Source of the DNA: Zonotrichia leucophrys gambelii
Lineage: Eukaryota; Chordata; Aves; Passeriformes; Passerellidae
Direction: 5' to 3'
Assembly: GCF_028769735.1 (NCBI RefSeq)
Contig: NC_088173.1
Span: forward strand, 63,697,921-63,761,920
DNA length: 64,000 nucleotides
In this document: positions 13,701 to 25,031 of the stretch, piece by piece
How the letters are laid out: each line of letters starts with the position of its first letter
Position numbering within the stretch: position 1 is the stretch's first letter
Notes under the pieces: generated by a model
What the model saw: the letters and a program-made list of their open reading frames with translations, nothing else
What the model was told of the DNA's origin: nothing
Databases searched by the model: none
Made by a program: the position numbers and the translations under genes

Positions 13701-16700
13701 AATTTGGTCAATGTAATAAAGCTGGCAATCTTTTCCTTGTAAAACTTCAATGCCTCCAATATTCGGAGCAGAAGCTGATATTTGGAATGGTAGTTTCTAT
13801 ACTATTTATCTTTCTTCTTTTGTCTTCATGAACCTGACCAAACTATGGCCAAATTATAAGAAGCCAAACTACTAAAGACTGCACAGTCATGAGTTATTTC
13901 GTTGAATTTTTCTACTGTTGTGCGTACATGATCATTTAATATGTCCAAGCTTCTCACAGGTCACAGCACTGACTAAAATGTCATTTACTATACTGTTCCT
14001 CTACTTCCTTCAGAAGCCATTGGACATGCTCCAGCTCTAAACTGAGAGTACTAAGAATCTGAATTTGTTAAAGAGAACTTTAAATGCTCTGGCTTGGCAC
14101 AAGGTCTGAGTCTGACACAAGGTCTGACACCTAATTAGTTTCTCTTCTTAATGAAGCAAAAGAAATTTCATAGTGACGCAGAGGAGTCAGACAGACATGA
14201 GGAACAAATTTTGGAGTGCATCAGCTAAGAGAGAATATGACAGTGAGAAACAAGATCCGTGTAAAGTAAGAAGATAGGATTAGGGAAACAAATGGGGACA
14301 TGTTGGACAAGAAAAAAGAATTATGATCTGCTGGGATAAAGAGCACGAGCTAAGAAAAGCACTAAATCCAGACATAGATCAGCACAAGGCCTGTTTAAGA
14401 ATGGCTGGGAAAAGGGAGAGGAACTATGAATACACTAAAAACACATTTATGATAACATCTGAATTTTCAACTGAGATGTAGAATGTAATCTTGTGTTAGT
14501 TCATATAATATGTAGGGATCTGAACACTTGCTTTTAAAGCCACAAATTTATATTTATCATTCTATTCTATTATTTTTTTTAATTAAAGTGGCCCTTTATC
14601 AACAAGTTATCTTATATGTAAGTGATTTCCAATCACACCAGCTTGGAAGAAGTTAATACAGATTTGCTGCCTTCATGGTTGCATCCTCTACTTTAGAGAT
14701 CATGAAGTTATCCTTTGGCTAATTGCAGAATACCTTTGATGTTTTGCAGTTTCCTGTATTTGTTACCCAACAGATGTCCAGCTCATTGTAGTCACCCTTG
14801 AGCAAATTATCTTGTTGTCCTGAGTTTTAATACTTGCCCAGTAGTGTTTTTGTTTGTTTTCCTGTTGCTCTCTTCAGTCCTCAGGGTCTGCAGCAGATGC
14901 TTATTATAGTTTCTCTTTTGTCTTCACTATTATTCTGTCTGTATGTGAAATATTTTGCTGACATTTCACACTTTTGAAACTTTTGAAGAATTGTGGATGA
15001 AAAACATTAGGAAAAGAGATCTGGGAAAAAGTGGTCATTAACATCGGCACAGCTAGTGAAGATTAGAAAAGACACACAAACTGCCCTGAAGAGAAAGAAT
15101 GTACTATTTCCTTCAGCTCAGAAGGCATCACTGGCACACTTTCCTCACCAGCCACTTTCTCTTTATTGTGGAATAATAGCCAATTCTTTAGAGTTTATTT
15201 TATACCTGATTCTTTTGTGTTTATACTTATCAACTACTAAAAAATAGCAGCATGCCCATAGTGACTATTAATCTATGGGGATGGTATCTGTGAAACTGCA
15301 CACCTGCTGCTCAATAAATGAAAAGGTCTCACAAATAATACTCTTGAATATATCAAAACTCACCTGCAGTTTGAATAACTATAATGATAGGACAAGACTT
15401 TCCCTCTTGGGTCATTTTCAGTCCTTGGAAATGAGTTTTCCCTAATCTAGTTCCTGAAAAAAATCTAATTGTATTTATAACAATTTTATTGACCAACTTA
15501 ACCAAGTAATGAGATGCTTCATTCTCCTAATGCTTAGTGTAACACATATCCTAGGAGACAACTCTTTCCATAATGAATCTTGTAACAGAAAAGGAGCCAA
15601 GCACAGCAGTAACTTCTCTTTCTCCCTGTTTTTGTGGGCATCCACTACCCAAAACTAATACAGACTTACTGCAGTCTCCCAGGTTTTATCTGAGAAAGGA
15701 CAGATTGATCTTTTGGTATCAATAATAGGGAGCATGAATACAACATTCTTGTGTAGGTCTTCTGGCACTCTTAAACCCAGATCTCAGCAGGGATTTGCAA
15801 AAGAATGGAATAATGCTGAGCACATATATTGGACTAAATACTTTTGTTCATTTCTCAGTCCATACATCCCTTCATCAAAGAGATGAAGACAATATTCTAA
15901 ATCTTGCAATTAAGTGAGAATACAGGTTGACAATGCTTTAATTTCTTCCTCAATCAAGGAACCTTAGTCGTCACACAAAGATCTTCTTGTACTACAAATG
16001 TAAAATATGCTTTCAGTCTGTCAGTGAAGATATGTAGTATAAAATGGTGCCAATTCAAAGTGCAATCCTCATTTCAGAATTATACATCTAGACTTCAGAA
16101 TACCTTAGACATTTCATAATAGTGCAGAGGAGTGCAATATATTCTTTGCACATCCAGGTAGCTATGCTGGCCAGAAAACATGTGGTCATCATCTCATTAT
16201 CTTTAATTTTTCTAAACCTCTCAAAACTGTTTCTCTTCAAAGAAGGAAGAGAGGCATGTCTGATAAAATAATTTAGTAATCTGCCTTATATTTAGAGGGG
16301 GCATAGATAAAGTAGTAAAAAAATCCTTAGTTCATCATGTTGGTGAACTATTAAGAAACTAAAATCTATTTACACCACCAGCTTCTCCTCAATATTTTGC
16401 CTTATTTTAATTTTTTTTTAAGTGGAAAGTTAAACTGCACCTTGAGGAATGATGCAAGCATTTTGGTCAAAGCAAATTTGACACAGCAGAACTGAAGAAG
16501 GTCCAGAAGTGGCCAAAAAACCATTGAACTGAGCTGGCAAGGTCACCCGCAGTGTTGACCATATAGCAAAGTTTATTCAGTATTAGTATTTCACACGCAG
16601 AAATTGTGGTTGTTCCTACACCCACAGCTTATATATGTTTTTACAAATCACAGAGCATTCAGTAACATTTGGGCTTTTCAGTACAGGGCTCAACTATGAG

Positions 16701-17248
16701 AACATGCCTTTGATTTCTGAATCACTAATGGGGGATTTATAGCATGTAACTTTAGCTATTTAGGAGTAAGACCTTTCACTTAGAGATGCAAAACTCAGCA
16801 GCAGGGAGACAGGCATGTCACAATGTAAATTAATTCCATTTATCAATCTTTTTCAAGATGGGTGATTACATAGTTGCCTGTTTCTCTTGACTTGTCATGA
16901 GATGACAATTTACTCTAGTCATCTACCTTCTAAATGGCTGGTTAGGATAAAAGCATCATCCCATCATCATAAGATTTCATAAACCCTATTTAAAACCTAA
17001 AATGTAACACACAGACTGTACATACTGGGAAATAGCTAGGCATGGTAGTATCTACACTTATTTTTTTTCTTAAACTCGGCTTTTTGAATGGTATCTCTTT
17101 TTACTCTCCTAGGAAAAACTATGCAAAGAAACTACTGTAAATACTGGTTTTGATGAACAAGCTTTTCCACTACAAAGACAAAAAAAGTAGGACCATATTT
17201 CACTCCTTGAAAAGGTTAGCAAACTCTTTCGTAAAGTGGTTTCCTTGG
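7776..17248. other. Long unique stretch, no gene or recognised mobile element
   Basis: A GC-richer patch at about 7840-8240 contains GAGGACCCGGGACACC and an AGATAAAAGC word but matches nothing I know. From 8300 to 17248 the sequence is AT-rich and non-repetitive. A small internal repeat of ACAAGGTCTGA is near 14098-14130. Open frames here are under 100 codons, with no domain, and are probably chance. No RNA gene is visible. Confidence 0.55.
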
Positions 17249-17442
17249 GGCTCTCCAAAACAACTGGGCCAGTTCTATGCAGAAACAATGCACAGAAGAT
17301 ATAAGGAGACTGGAATCTTTTGAACCAGCAGCTGTGCTACCTGCGGCTCTCCATAACAAGCCAACCAATTCCATGTGGAAACAGAATGAGCACAAGATAT
17401 AAAAAGATCAAAATTGTTTGAACCAGCAGCTGTGCTACCTGC
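17249..17442. repeat. Two-copy ~97 bp tandem repeat
   Basis: Unit 1 (17249-17344) and unit 2 (17345-17442) both begin GGCTCTCCA and end with the identical 28 bp block that includes AACCAGCAGCTGTGCTACCT. Between these, each unit has an AGATATAA word and similar but diverged sequence. The copies are strictly adjacent and head to tail. The TATA-like word and following AATCTTTTCTGG could belong to an LTR with duplicated U3, but no LTR ends are found. I cannot assign a family. Confidence 0.8.
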
Positions 17443-18897
17443 AGCAGTTAATCTTTTCTGGCAATCTGTTAGAGACACACATTCCTCAGGCTAAGAGGAC
17501 TAAGAGGCTTTTGCTGACTGCTGTTCCTCTGAGAGAAGCTAAGTCCAATTTTCCCTTCGTATTACTGGAACAGTTAAATAGTGGACTCATATATGTATTA
17601 GGGGGAAAAAAGTCACTTTCATTTCCTTTCTTGGAAAGGACATTTTTGCTCAGTTGCTTTGAATAAGCAACTTTGAACTGGCAGCTCATTTCTTAAACCA
17701 ATTTTACTTGAACTAAATGGTAAAATCTTTTCCTATGAAGAAGCTAAAATCATATAAGTTGAAAGGTATTTAATAATAGTCAGGCATGGGCAAAAGAATA
17801 TGCTCTCTGTAGACCTAATATCTGCAGTGAAAACAAAATTCATTTTTGTACTATTACATATAAATTAAACCTTAAGTTTATCTGCCCTTTAAAATACTGT
17901 GATGTTCTTGGGCTTTTTTTCTTTTTTTCTTTTACTGTTAAGTACTGTCTCTCTTTAATTCTCATTGGATAAATAATTTAAATAAAACAGCCTTATGGCC
18001 CTACTATACTTGCCCTCTTTTATTCTAAGACTCTTATTGCTCCTATATATATAACATATTCTCTTATAAAGTTTAAGATGCATCTTTTTTCATTATGGAT
18101 AATGATATAATGCTTCAGAATAGTTTCCACTTCTAGCTTTTCTTTATCACAGTTACATAATTTTATCAAACATTTTGTTGATTAGAAGAGGAATATTTTA
18201 TTTTTGATTTACATTCCAGACATAATTTTTTTCTGTCGGGCCACATTTCTTTCAACAACTTTTGAAAAATAGAATAAGGGAAAAGAGACCCTTTCCTCCT
18301 AATGCTTAAAAAAAAAAATTGCATTTTTAATTTTCCAAACACAGACAAAAAAATCCAGACCTAGGGCTTTGGGAGCGAGCATAGAGTTAATTAACCTTAT
18401 GATACATTTCTAGGCTTTCAATCTTCAGTCAGCCCTCAACTACTCTGGGAAAATATGCTGCTGCTTTCCTTTAATACTCCTCCCAAAAGAAGGGGAGTAA
18501 ATGAGTCACAAAATAGTGTAACAGTAAGCAATGCATTTTTGTGTGTGCAAATTAAACATCCTGCCCATGTTTTGCACCTACCTTTATGCCTGATTCTGAA
18601 CAACAGTAAGAACATAGAGATGTATTCATGCATCAGAAAGCCCATGTAAGATGTATTTTCAACTGCCTTATCAGGTTTCCTGTACTTTGGTCAGGCAGGA
18701 AGGCAAAAACAAAGATAAGGTTTTTGTTCTTCTTGCTTGATATTTCAAAATATGTGGAAGCTGTTCTGGAAAGGTAATGCTCAGGAAGAATGAAAAGGAG
18801 CAGCATATCCTATTCTAATCATTCTATGATTATGGCATATTAATTTACTTTCAGATTCAAAATCAGTTTTCTAAGAAACACATAGTTCTTCTTAAAA
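17443..18897. other. Unique DNA, no gene recognised
   Basis: AT-rich sequence with an A-run near 18308. A fragment at about 18808-18835 (ATTCTAATCATTCTATGATT) looks like a bare CR1 3' tail but has no body. Open frames of 60-80 codons overlap on both strands without recognisable domains. Confidence 0.5.
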
Positions 18898-19810
18898 AGA
18901 ATGACCTCCCTGCTCCTGCTGGCCACACTGTTCCTGACACAGGCCAGGATGCCCTTGGCCTTCTTGGCCCCCAGGGCTCCCTGCTGGCTCATGTTCAGCT
19001 GGCTGTCACCAGCACCCCCAGGGCCCTTTCTGCCTGAGCACTGTCCAGCCACACTGTCCCCAGCCTAGAGAACTGCAGGGGGTTGTTGTGGTCAAAATGC
19101 AGGACTGGGCACTTGGACTTATTAAACTTCATCTTATTGGACTCTGCCCATCCATCCAACCATTCCAGGTCTCTCTGCAGAGCCCTCCTACCTTCCAACA
19201 GATCAACACACACTCCCAGCTTAGTGCCATCTGCAAATTTACAATGAAAGACTCAGTCCTCTCATCCATGTAGTCAATAAAAATATTGAACTGAGCTGGC
19301 CCCAGCACAGACCCCTGAGGGACACTCCTGGTGGCTGGCCCCAGCTGGATGCAGCACCATTCACCACCACCCTCTGGGCCCGGCCATTCAGCCAGTTCCT
19401 AACTCTGTGTGTGTGTGAGTGCTCCTGTCCGAGCCATGGGCTGCAGCTTTTCCAGGAGTGTGCTGTGGGAGACAGTGTCAAAGGCCTTACTGAAATCCAG
19501 GTACATAACCCCCACAGCCTTTCCTGCATCCACCAGCCAGGTCACCTGGTCATAAAAGGAGATCAGGTTGTTCAAACACGGCCTACCCCTCCTAAACCCG
19601 TGCTGGCTGGGTCTGATACCCTGGCCATCCTGTAAGTGTTGTGTGATGACACTCAGTATAAACTGTTCCATTAACAGAGATCAGGCTAATGGGACTATAA
19701 TCACCAGGATTCTCCTTCCCACCCTTTTTGTGAATGGGCATCACATTGGCCTGTTTCCAGTCATCTGAAACCTCACCAGTGAGCCAGGACTGTTGGCAAA
19801 TAATGGAGGG
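18898..19810 (-). mobile_element. CR1 LINE body, reverse-transcriptase region, inverted relative to the adjoining CR1 tail
   Basis: About 910 bp of antisense CR1 lacking its own 3' end. The minus strand runs from just inside the RT N-terminus (ICQQSWLTGEV, about 19795) to SREVIL at about 18900, where homology stops abruptly. On the plus strand it is recognised by GGGAGACAGTGTCAAAGGCC (near 19467) and CACAGACCCCTGAGGGACAC (near 19305). The next 61 bp (19811-19871) is a CR1 3' end in the opposite orientation. About 500 bp of CR1 between SREVIL and the tail is missing. This arrangement fits a 5'-inverted insertion or two separate events. Confidence 0.9.
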
Positions 19811-19812
19811 CA
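18904..19812 (-). pseudogene. CR1 ORF2 reverse transcriptase, broken by frameshifts
   Basis: Decayed coding region of the CR1 polyprotein, which in an active copy carries out target-primed reverse transcription. It is readable only by changing frames. Frame one holds SDDWKQANVMPIHKKG (from about 19770). A second frame holds QHLQDGQGIRPSQHGF and the intact catalytic motif A, DFSKAFDTV (19471-19497). A frameshift near 19450 leads to VRNWLNGRAQRVVVNGAASS, and motif B is scrambled. Motif C reads FADG in place of FADD: the second aspartate codon (19226-19228) is glycine. LLEGRRALQRDL and LNMSQQGALGAKKAKGIL follow. With no start, endonuclease or intact frame it is inactive. Confidence 0.9.
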
Positions 19813-19871
19813 TGGGTTGGACTCAATGATCTTGAAGGTCTCTTCCAAGAAAGTGATTCTGTGTGTGACTC
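19811..19871 (+). mobile_element. CR1 3' terminal fragment, plus strand
   Basis: Reads GGTTGGACTCAATGATCTTG, then AAGGTCTCTTCCAAG and GATTCTGTGTGTGACT. These are the last ~60 bp of CR1 with its tail repeats, in sense orientation. It abuts the minus-strand CR1 body with no spacer. An AT microsatellite follows at 19899. Confidence 0.85.
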
Positions 19872-19898
19872 TTTGCAAGCTGATAGAAATAATTTGAG

Positions 19899-19918
19899 AT
19901 ATATATATATATATATAA
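19899..19918. repeat. (AT)n microsatellite
   Basis: About ten AT units, 28 bp after the CR1 tail. Confidence 0.95.
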
Positions 19919-20771
19919 TTTTCTAAATACTTAAGTGAAGAAAACACTGAAGTTATAAGATAAAAGCCTGTCTAAACTTTGTTCAAGGAAGGTACATCAT
20001 TAATGAATCCAAAGATTTCAGCCCTTTCAATCCAATAAAATCTGTGTCCATTTTGTCTTGACAGTGCTCTAAATTATGCTAGCCTAAATTAAACTATTAC
20101 ACAGCCTGTTTTTCCTGGAGCATGAAGCTCAGACATGCTCTATATACTGAATAAAGCCAGAAGAAATACTAGGGGGCTGTGCCATATGGAAGTATACCAA
20201 AGGCTGTTTCAGGTAATTTTTCTCTCTTGTGTTGAAAATAGAGATCTATATTTGGTATTTAGAAGTCAAGTTCTAGATGGATAATAACTTTCTCATTGAA
20301 GGACTTTTGGAATATTTTCACTGAGGCGGATTAAGGATAAAAATGGAAAAAAAGTTATTGGTAGGATTTGAAGAAACAATACATATTTTCAATTACCATC
20401 CAGTTCTCAAGAATTCAGATGAATCCTCACATCTTATGAAACATAGTAAAATTATCGCAGAATCTGAATCTTTTTCCAGAAGATCAAGTGCCCCATTTCT
20501 CAGTGCACATTAACATTCTCCTCAAATACACTAAGTCCACAGTAATTACATGTAGGGAAACCCAATCCTTCTCAAGACTAACAAACTAATATGTACCAAA
20601 CTAATAGGGTATAATTCCTGTTTCAAATCAGTTGGCTAGTAAACATAGTTATTCTTCACTGAGAAGAAACAGACATTTTTATATCCAAGAACTTGGTTTA
20701 AAGCTCAAAAATAGCACTGTTTCTTGAAGAAACAAGCCATGAATGAAGATGTCCTAAATGTATTATTTATT
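19919..20771. other. Unique DNA, nothing recognised
   Basis: AT-rich, without repeats, long open frames or RNA-gene signatures. Confidence 0.55.
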
Positions 20772-20891
20772 CTGGACTTGAATAATGCTCTGAGCAATCT
20801 GATCAAGTTGAAGATGCCCCTTCAGGACAAGGGTGTTGGAATAGGTGATCTTTAAAAAGTTCTTTCTAACTCATACTATTATATGTCTTTA
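20772..20891 (+). mobile_element. CR1 LINE 3' end fragment, short
   Basis: Sense CR1 tail: AATGCTCTGAGCAATCTGAT, then GGTGTTGGAATAGGTGATCT and TTCTTTCTAACTCATACTAT. These match the usual GCTCTGAGCAACCTGATC...GGTTGGACTAGATGACCTTT...CCTTCCAACTC ending. The terminal octamer repeats are mutated. About 120 bp remains, strongly 5' truncated. Confidence 0.75.
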
Positions 20892-21512
20892 TATTGCATT
20901 GTTTTATATTCTGTACAGGGGAAGGTTGAGTAATAATGTAGGATTCTTGAGTCTAAAGAGATGACTGGGACTTTAGGAGAGAGTGAGAAACATCTCTAAA
21001 ATATAAACAGTTAAAACCTGACTCATTTGCTGTCTCATCAGTTTAAAAAGATATCCTGAATGAAATATGGCAGATTCAAAACAAAAACAACCAATAAGTA
21101 AAGTGACTCATACAGCTTCTAGCTCTATGCTTATGCTATCCACTCACAGCATACTGTGGATGATAAAACTTCAAATGCATTCAAAGCAAGACTAGTGGAA
21201 GGGAAATTCATTGAAGGTTACTAAACCTACAGGAAAACTAGAACACCAAGTTGTCTTGCTAAGAAATGGTTTCAGTCTTGAACAATGTATTTCTCAAAAA
21301 TCCCCACCTCTAATAGCATCCTCAAACTGGTAAATTTTTAGTTTAACATAGAAGTGACTTTTTGGAAAGTCCTAGTTGTAACATTCAGTTTCTAGGGAAA
21401 AGTTCAGAATTCTTGTAAAAATATCAGAGTACAGGGTTGTAGAAGACGTGACAAAAATATTCAGTAGCACTGCTGTTCAGTACAGCTTGTGCTGTGCTCC
21501 CAACACAATTAG
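20892..21512. other. Unique DNA between CR1 copies
   Basis: No gene, repeat or regulatory signal recognised. Confidence 0.5.
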
Positions 21513-22133
21513 AACAAAAAGGCCCTGGGTATTCTAGAGGCTGAACATAAGCCAGCTGTGGGGTGTGGCAGAGGACAAAAAGCATTCTGGATGCATTAGG
21601 TAGAGCATTGTCAGCAGTTTAAAGAAGGTGACCCTTCATCTCTACTGAGCCCTGGTGAGACACATTTGGAGTACTGGGTCCAGACCTGGGGGCCCCAAGA
21701 AAGTGAGACATGGATTTACTAGAATAAGATCAGCAAAGTGCCATGATTAAGGAACTACAGAATCTGTCATATGAGGAGAGGCTGTGAGTGCTGGGAATGC
21801 TCAGTCTAGAGAAGAGAAAACACAGGAAGATCTGATTAATGGAAGGAGGCAAGGAAGATGAACTCAGAATTTTCTCAGTGGCTCCACTACAGAACAAGAG
21901 GAAATTGTCAAATTTTGAAACAGAGCCAATGGCTTCTGAACACAGGAAAGCACTGTTTTTACTGTGAACATGGTCAAGTTTTGTGAGACGTTGTTTGAAG
22001 TGGTTGTAAAATCTCAATCCCCATACATATTCAAATCACAGACAAAGACATGAGCAGATCTTGATCTGAGCACTGGGTTTGGACTAAACAATCTCCAGAG
22101 ATCCCTTCCAAGCTCAACCATTCTGTGAATCTA
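21513..22133 (+). mobile_element. CR1 LINE fragment, C-terminal coding region and 3' end
   Basis: Sense CR1 of about 620 bp. GGCCCTGGGTATTCTAGAGG leads into GCTGAACATAAGCCAGC (21540-21556). ACACATTTGGAGTACTGGGTCC and AGACCTGGGGGCCCCAAG (21660-21700) are the equivalent of the LEY-x-x-x-WGP region. GAGGAGAGGCTGTGAG (near 21774) leads to the 3' UTR and ends with GATCCCTTCCAAGCTCAACC and ATTCTGTGAATCTA. All frames are broken. The minus-strand 95-codon frame at 21730-22017 is its antisense shadow. Orientation and length are typical of a 5'-truncated copy. Confidence 0.85.
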
Positions 22134-23123
22134 GGACTGCAATCTATTAGTAAAAGCAAATCAGTTCTTAAGGAATTTCATTAACACACAGACACAAAAT
22201 TCAAAAATATAGAATGAAAACATTAACAATCCTGTTGATTAATTGTTTTTTTTTTCTTTCTAATGATTTTACTGGTGCGATATGTACCACAATTTAGATA
22301 CTATTTTGGTTCCTATAGAACAGAGGAAACAAATTAAGCCATCTGACACCAGACAATACATCTGGAAAGAAAGTCAACAACATGTGGGATAAATTATGAT
22401 GATAATGCTGAGCTATTTTTTTCCTCCTTAGTGAAAAAAGATTACACAAGACTTACCTATGCAAACCAAATAAAAGTGAGAGAAATGACAAAAATATACA
22501 GATATATTTTGCAGACAAAAATTTATACACATCTTATGAGCATGCAAGACTGTTATATCTTGTATTTAATAAAAAGGTGTTGTATTAGGATAAAAAAATA
22601 TCCAAACATTTGCAATTTTCCAGGTAAGTCTGACTGAAATTATTATTAAAAATTCATAGATCTAATCAAGTTCATTATTTCAGAGGAAAGATCAAACCTT
22701 AGTTCTGTCCACACACAACAAAAGGATGGTACTCACTCTGACAGATTTTTCCAGTCACATATTTTTTTCTGTTTCCCAAATGCCAAGAATGCTCAATATG
22801 CTCCTAACATGATATTTTGCCAATTTACAAGGCTCTGATCTTTGTGTTTTGGATCAGACATCAAACCAGCATTTAGATGAAACATTAGCCATTTTCTTAA
22901 GAAATCATAAGCATTTATTTTTTGTACTCACTGTCCTGGGTATGGAGACTGGTCTGTTTTGGAGTCAATTTTTGGTTTATATCAATGCAGCTTTGCAAGT
23001 TTAGCATGCTAAAAGAGCATGCTGTTATTTCTTTACAACAAAGTTAGCACCAATACTCCAGAGGAAGCTCAAAGTGAGAGTGTTCACTGAGCTCAGTGTT
23101 CTGTTCTATTTAATTAGAGAGTA
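22134..23123. other. Unique DNA with one splice-flanked open stretch
   Basis: No repeat is recognised. The sequence 22432-22623 lies between a strong acceptor-like and a donor-like site (listed separately). The rest is AT-rich without features. Confidence 0.5.
22432..22623 (+). other. Possible exon between splice-like sites, no known protein
   Basis: A pyrimidine tract ending TTTTTTCCTCCTTAG (22417-22431) precedes, and CAG then GTAAGT (donor GT at 22624) follows. The enclosed 192 bp (64 codons) is open in one frame without a stop. The peptide is rich in Lys, Ile and Tyr, as expected from AT-rich DNA, and resembles nothing I know. A non-coding exon or coincidence are the likelier readings. 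Confidence 0.15.
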
Positions 23124-23468
23124 ACAGAATCACAGAATTGCTAAGGTAGGCACCTATGTAGGTCACCTCGCCCAACTGGCCTGCACAAGCAGGACCATGT
23201 AGAGCTGGTCACTCAGCACCAAATCCAGATGGCTTTTGAACACCTTCAAAGATGGAGACTCCATAACCTTCCTGAACAATCTGTTTCTGTGCTTTACTGC
23301 CCTAGAAGTAATTTCTTTCTTTAACTGAAATTTTATGCAATTCACTGGAATATCTTTACTACCACCCATCAGATATTTAAATACATTGAAAAATTCCCCT
23401 CAGCCTTCTCTTTTCCAGTATAAACAAGTCCAGCTCGCTCAGCCTATTCCCGTATGCTTCAAATCCAT
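23124..23468 (-). mobile_element. CR1 LINE fragment, 3' end
   Basis: The plus strand starts ACAGAATCACAGAATTGCTA (reverse complement of the tail) and continues with GGTCACCTCGCCCAACTGGC and CACCAAATCCAGATGGCTTT. GATGGAGACTCCATAACC (23253-23270) and TTCTCTTTTCCAGTATAAAC (near 23407) follow, ending near CCGTATGCTTCAAATCC. This is antisense CR1 3' UTR plus C-terminal coding sequence, about 345 bp. The sense strand is minus. It belongs to a different CR1 subfamily from the 18.9 kb copy, judging by the tail (GTCACCT... wording). The 68-codon minus frame inside reads through C-terminal CR1 sequence without being functional. Confidence 0.85.
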
Positions 23469-25031
23469 ATCTGAAGTGTGAGAGATTTGCTCTACATTTA
23501 TACCTACTAAGCTGAAACAATTGAAACAATTTTGCTCATGTTACCACATACCAAAATAATTAATGTAGGAATCAAAGATAGTGTGCTCTCACTGCCACCA
23601 CTATCACTGAACACGTTACAAAGGCTGAGAGAGCTTTCTCCTCTGTTTGAAATAAGAGATAGACTCATCTACTCTGAGGAGATAATTTCAGGGCATTTTT
23701 CTGAGGCTGGCCAGGTAATTTCATCTAGATGAGAATTGTTTATCTAAGCATAAAGGGGCTTGAAATTTCAGGCAGACTTCTTTTTTAGGGTTTCTGGTGT
23801 TTAGTTCTTCATAGTCTGAAGAGCTAAATACTCACTCTACTCACACACTACAAGGAATACAATTTCTGCCATAAGAATTTGAATTCTGCTTTAGGGTTGA
23901 GACATCCAGAAGTTAAATACTGAATTAACCACTTAACAAATAATTAAGTCCTGAGCCTTCTAATATCATTACAGTCTAAAATATCTGAAGAAAAACGTGA
24001 AGTCACCATTTTACTGAAAAGATACACAATTGACCAGTAGATGAATTTGCAGAAAATAAGCAAGTATATTTACAATACTCCATGTTTAAAAGAAAACAAA
24101 CACAACCCCTCACACCATGAAAGAGTTAAATGACATGTTATTACCTATAAATATTGACTGAAATAATAAATTTCATTTTTATTTGGGATAAATAAGATTG
24201 AATTTTCTTTACAGCCCATATGCAATATTTTCAGTGAAAAAATACATTTTTATGCAAGTTCTTTATCAATCTATATTCCTTTATACTAGGGGAGTATTTT
24301 ATTAATCTGTTCGCAAAAGTCAGTCATTGCAATAGGAAGAATATATTAAGTTCAAAAGAATAAGCTTTCTTTAGTATGAGAAAAAAGCCTTCATCCTCAC
24401 AGACTTAGAGATACTCACTAGAGATACATGCATTTGCTTCAGCATTTTGTTTGACAAAATCATGCTTCATCATTTGCATTAGATTCACTTAAAACTTTCA
24501 ACACACTTCTCCTTTATCTTTCAGCTACTTTTATGTTTCCATTAGCTTTATATGCTATTATTTGGGATGGAGAATGGGAAGCAAAACACTTATGGGATGA
24601 CACTCAGCAATCAGCTAAGCTGGGTCTTACATTTTTTCAGATAATCTCTTTATCTCTCACATACAGCAGCTACACTAAACTCTGCTTCTGCTTTTACCTT
24701 GTGCTGAACAAGATGCTGAAAGTTTTGAGACACAATGGAACTTGCTGTGAAAGAGGAGGGACGGGTTTTTACAGAAAATGTTCAAGGTTTTCTGTAAAAA
24801 AATGGAAAATCGAAAATTACTTTGAGGAAAAACTGAACCCCAGTACTTAGAAAAAGCTATTAAAAATATTTGTTTCAAAAAATTAACTTTATTTTCCCTT
24901 ATTTCTTACTTCTAACTGTGATTAAAGGTGAAAGAGCAGAATTACATACAGTAACCAGTATGATTTTGACAATTTGAATAAAATAAATAGGTACTAAAAT
25001 TACTATTGTTAAATTTAACTTCGTAAATATT
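23469..25031. other. Unique DNA, no gene recognised
   Basis: A 105-codon open frame at 24533-24850 (plus) follows an acceptor-like TCTCCTTTATCTTTCAG (ending 24524), but shows no known domain and no convincing donor. A 66-codon frame at 23532-23732 is likewise unassigned. Otherwise featureless AT-rich sequence. Confidence 0.5.
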
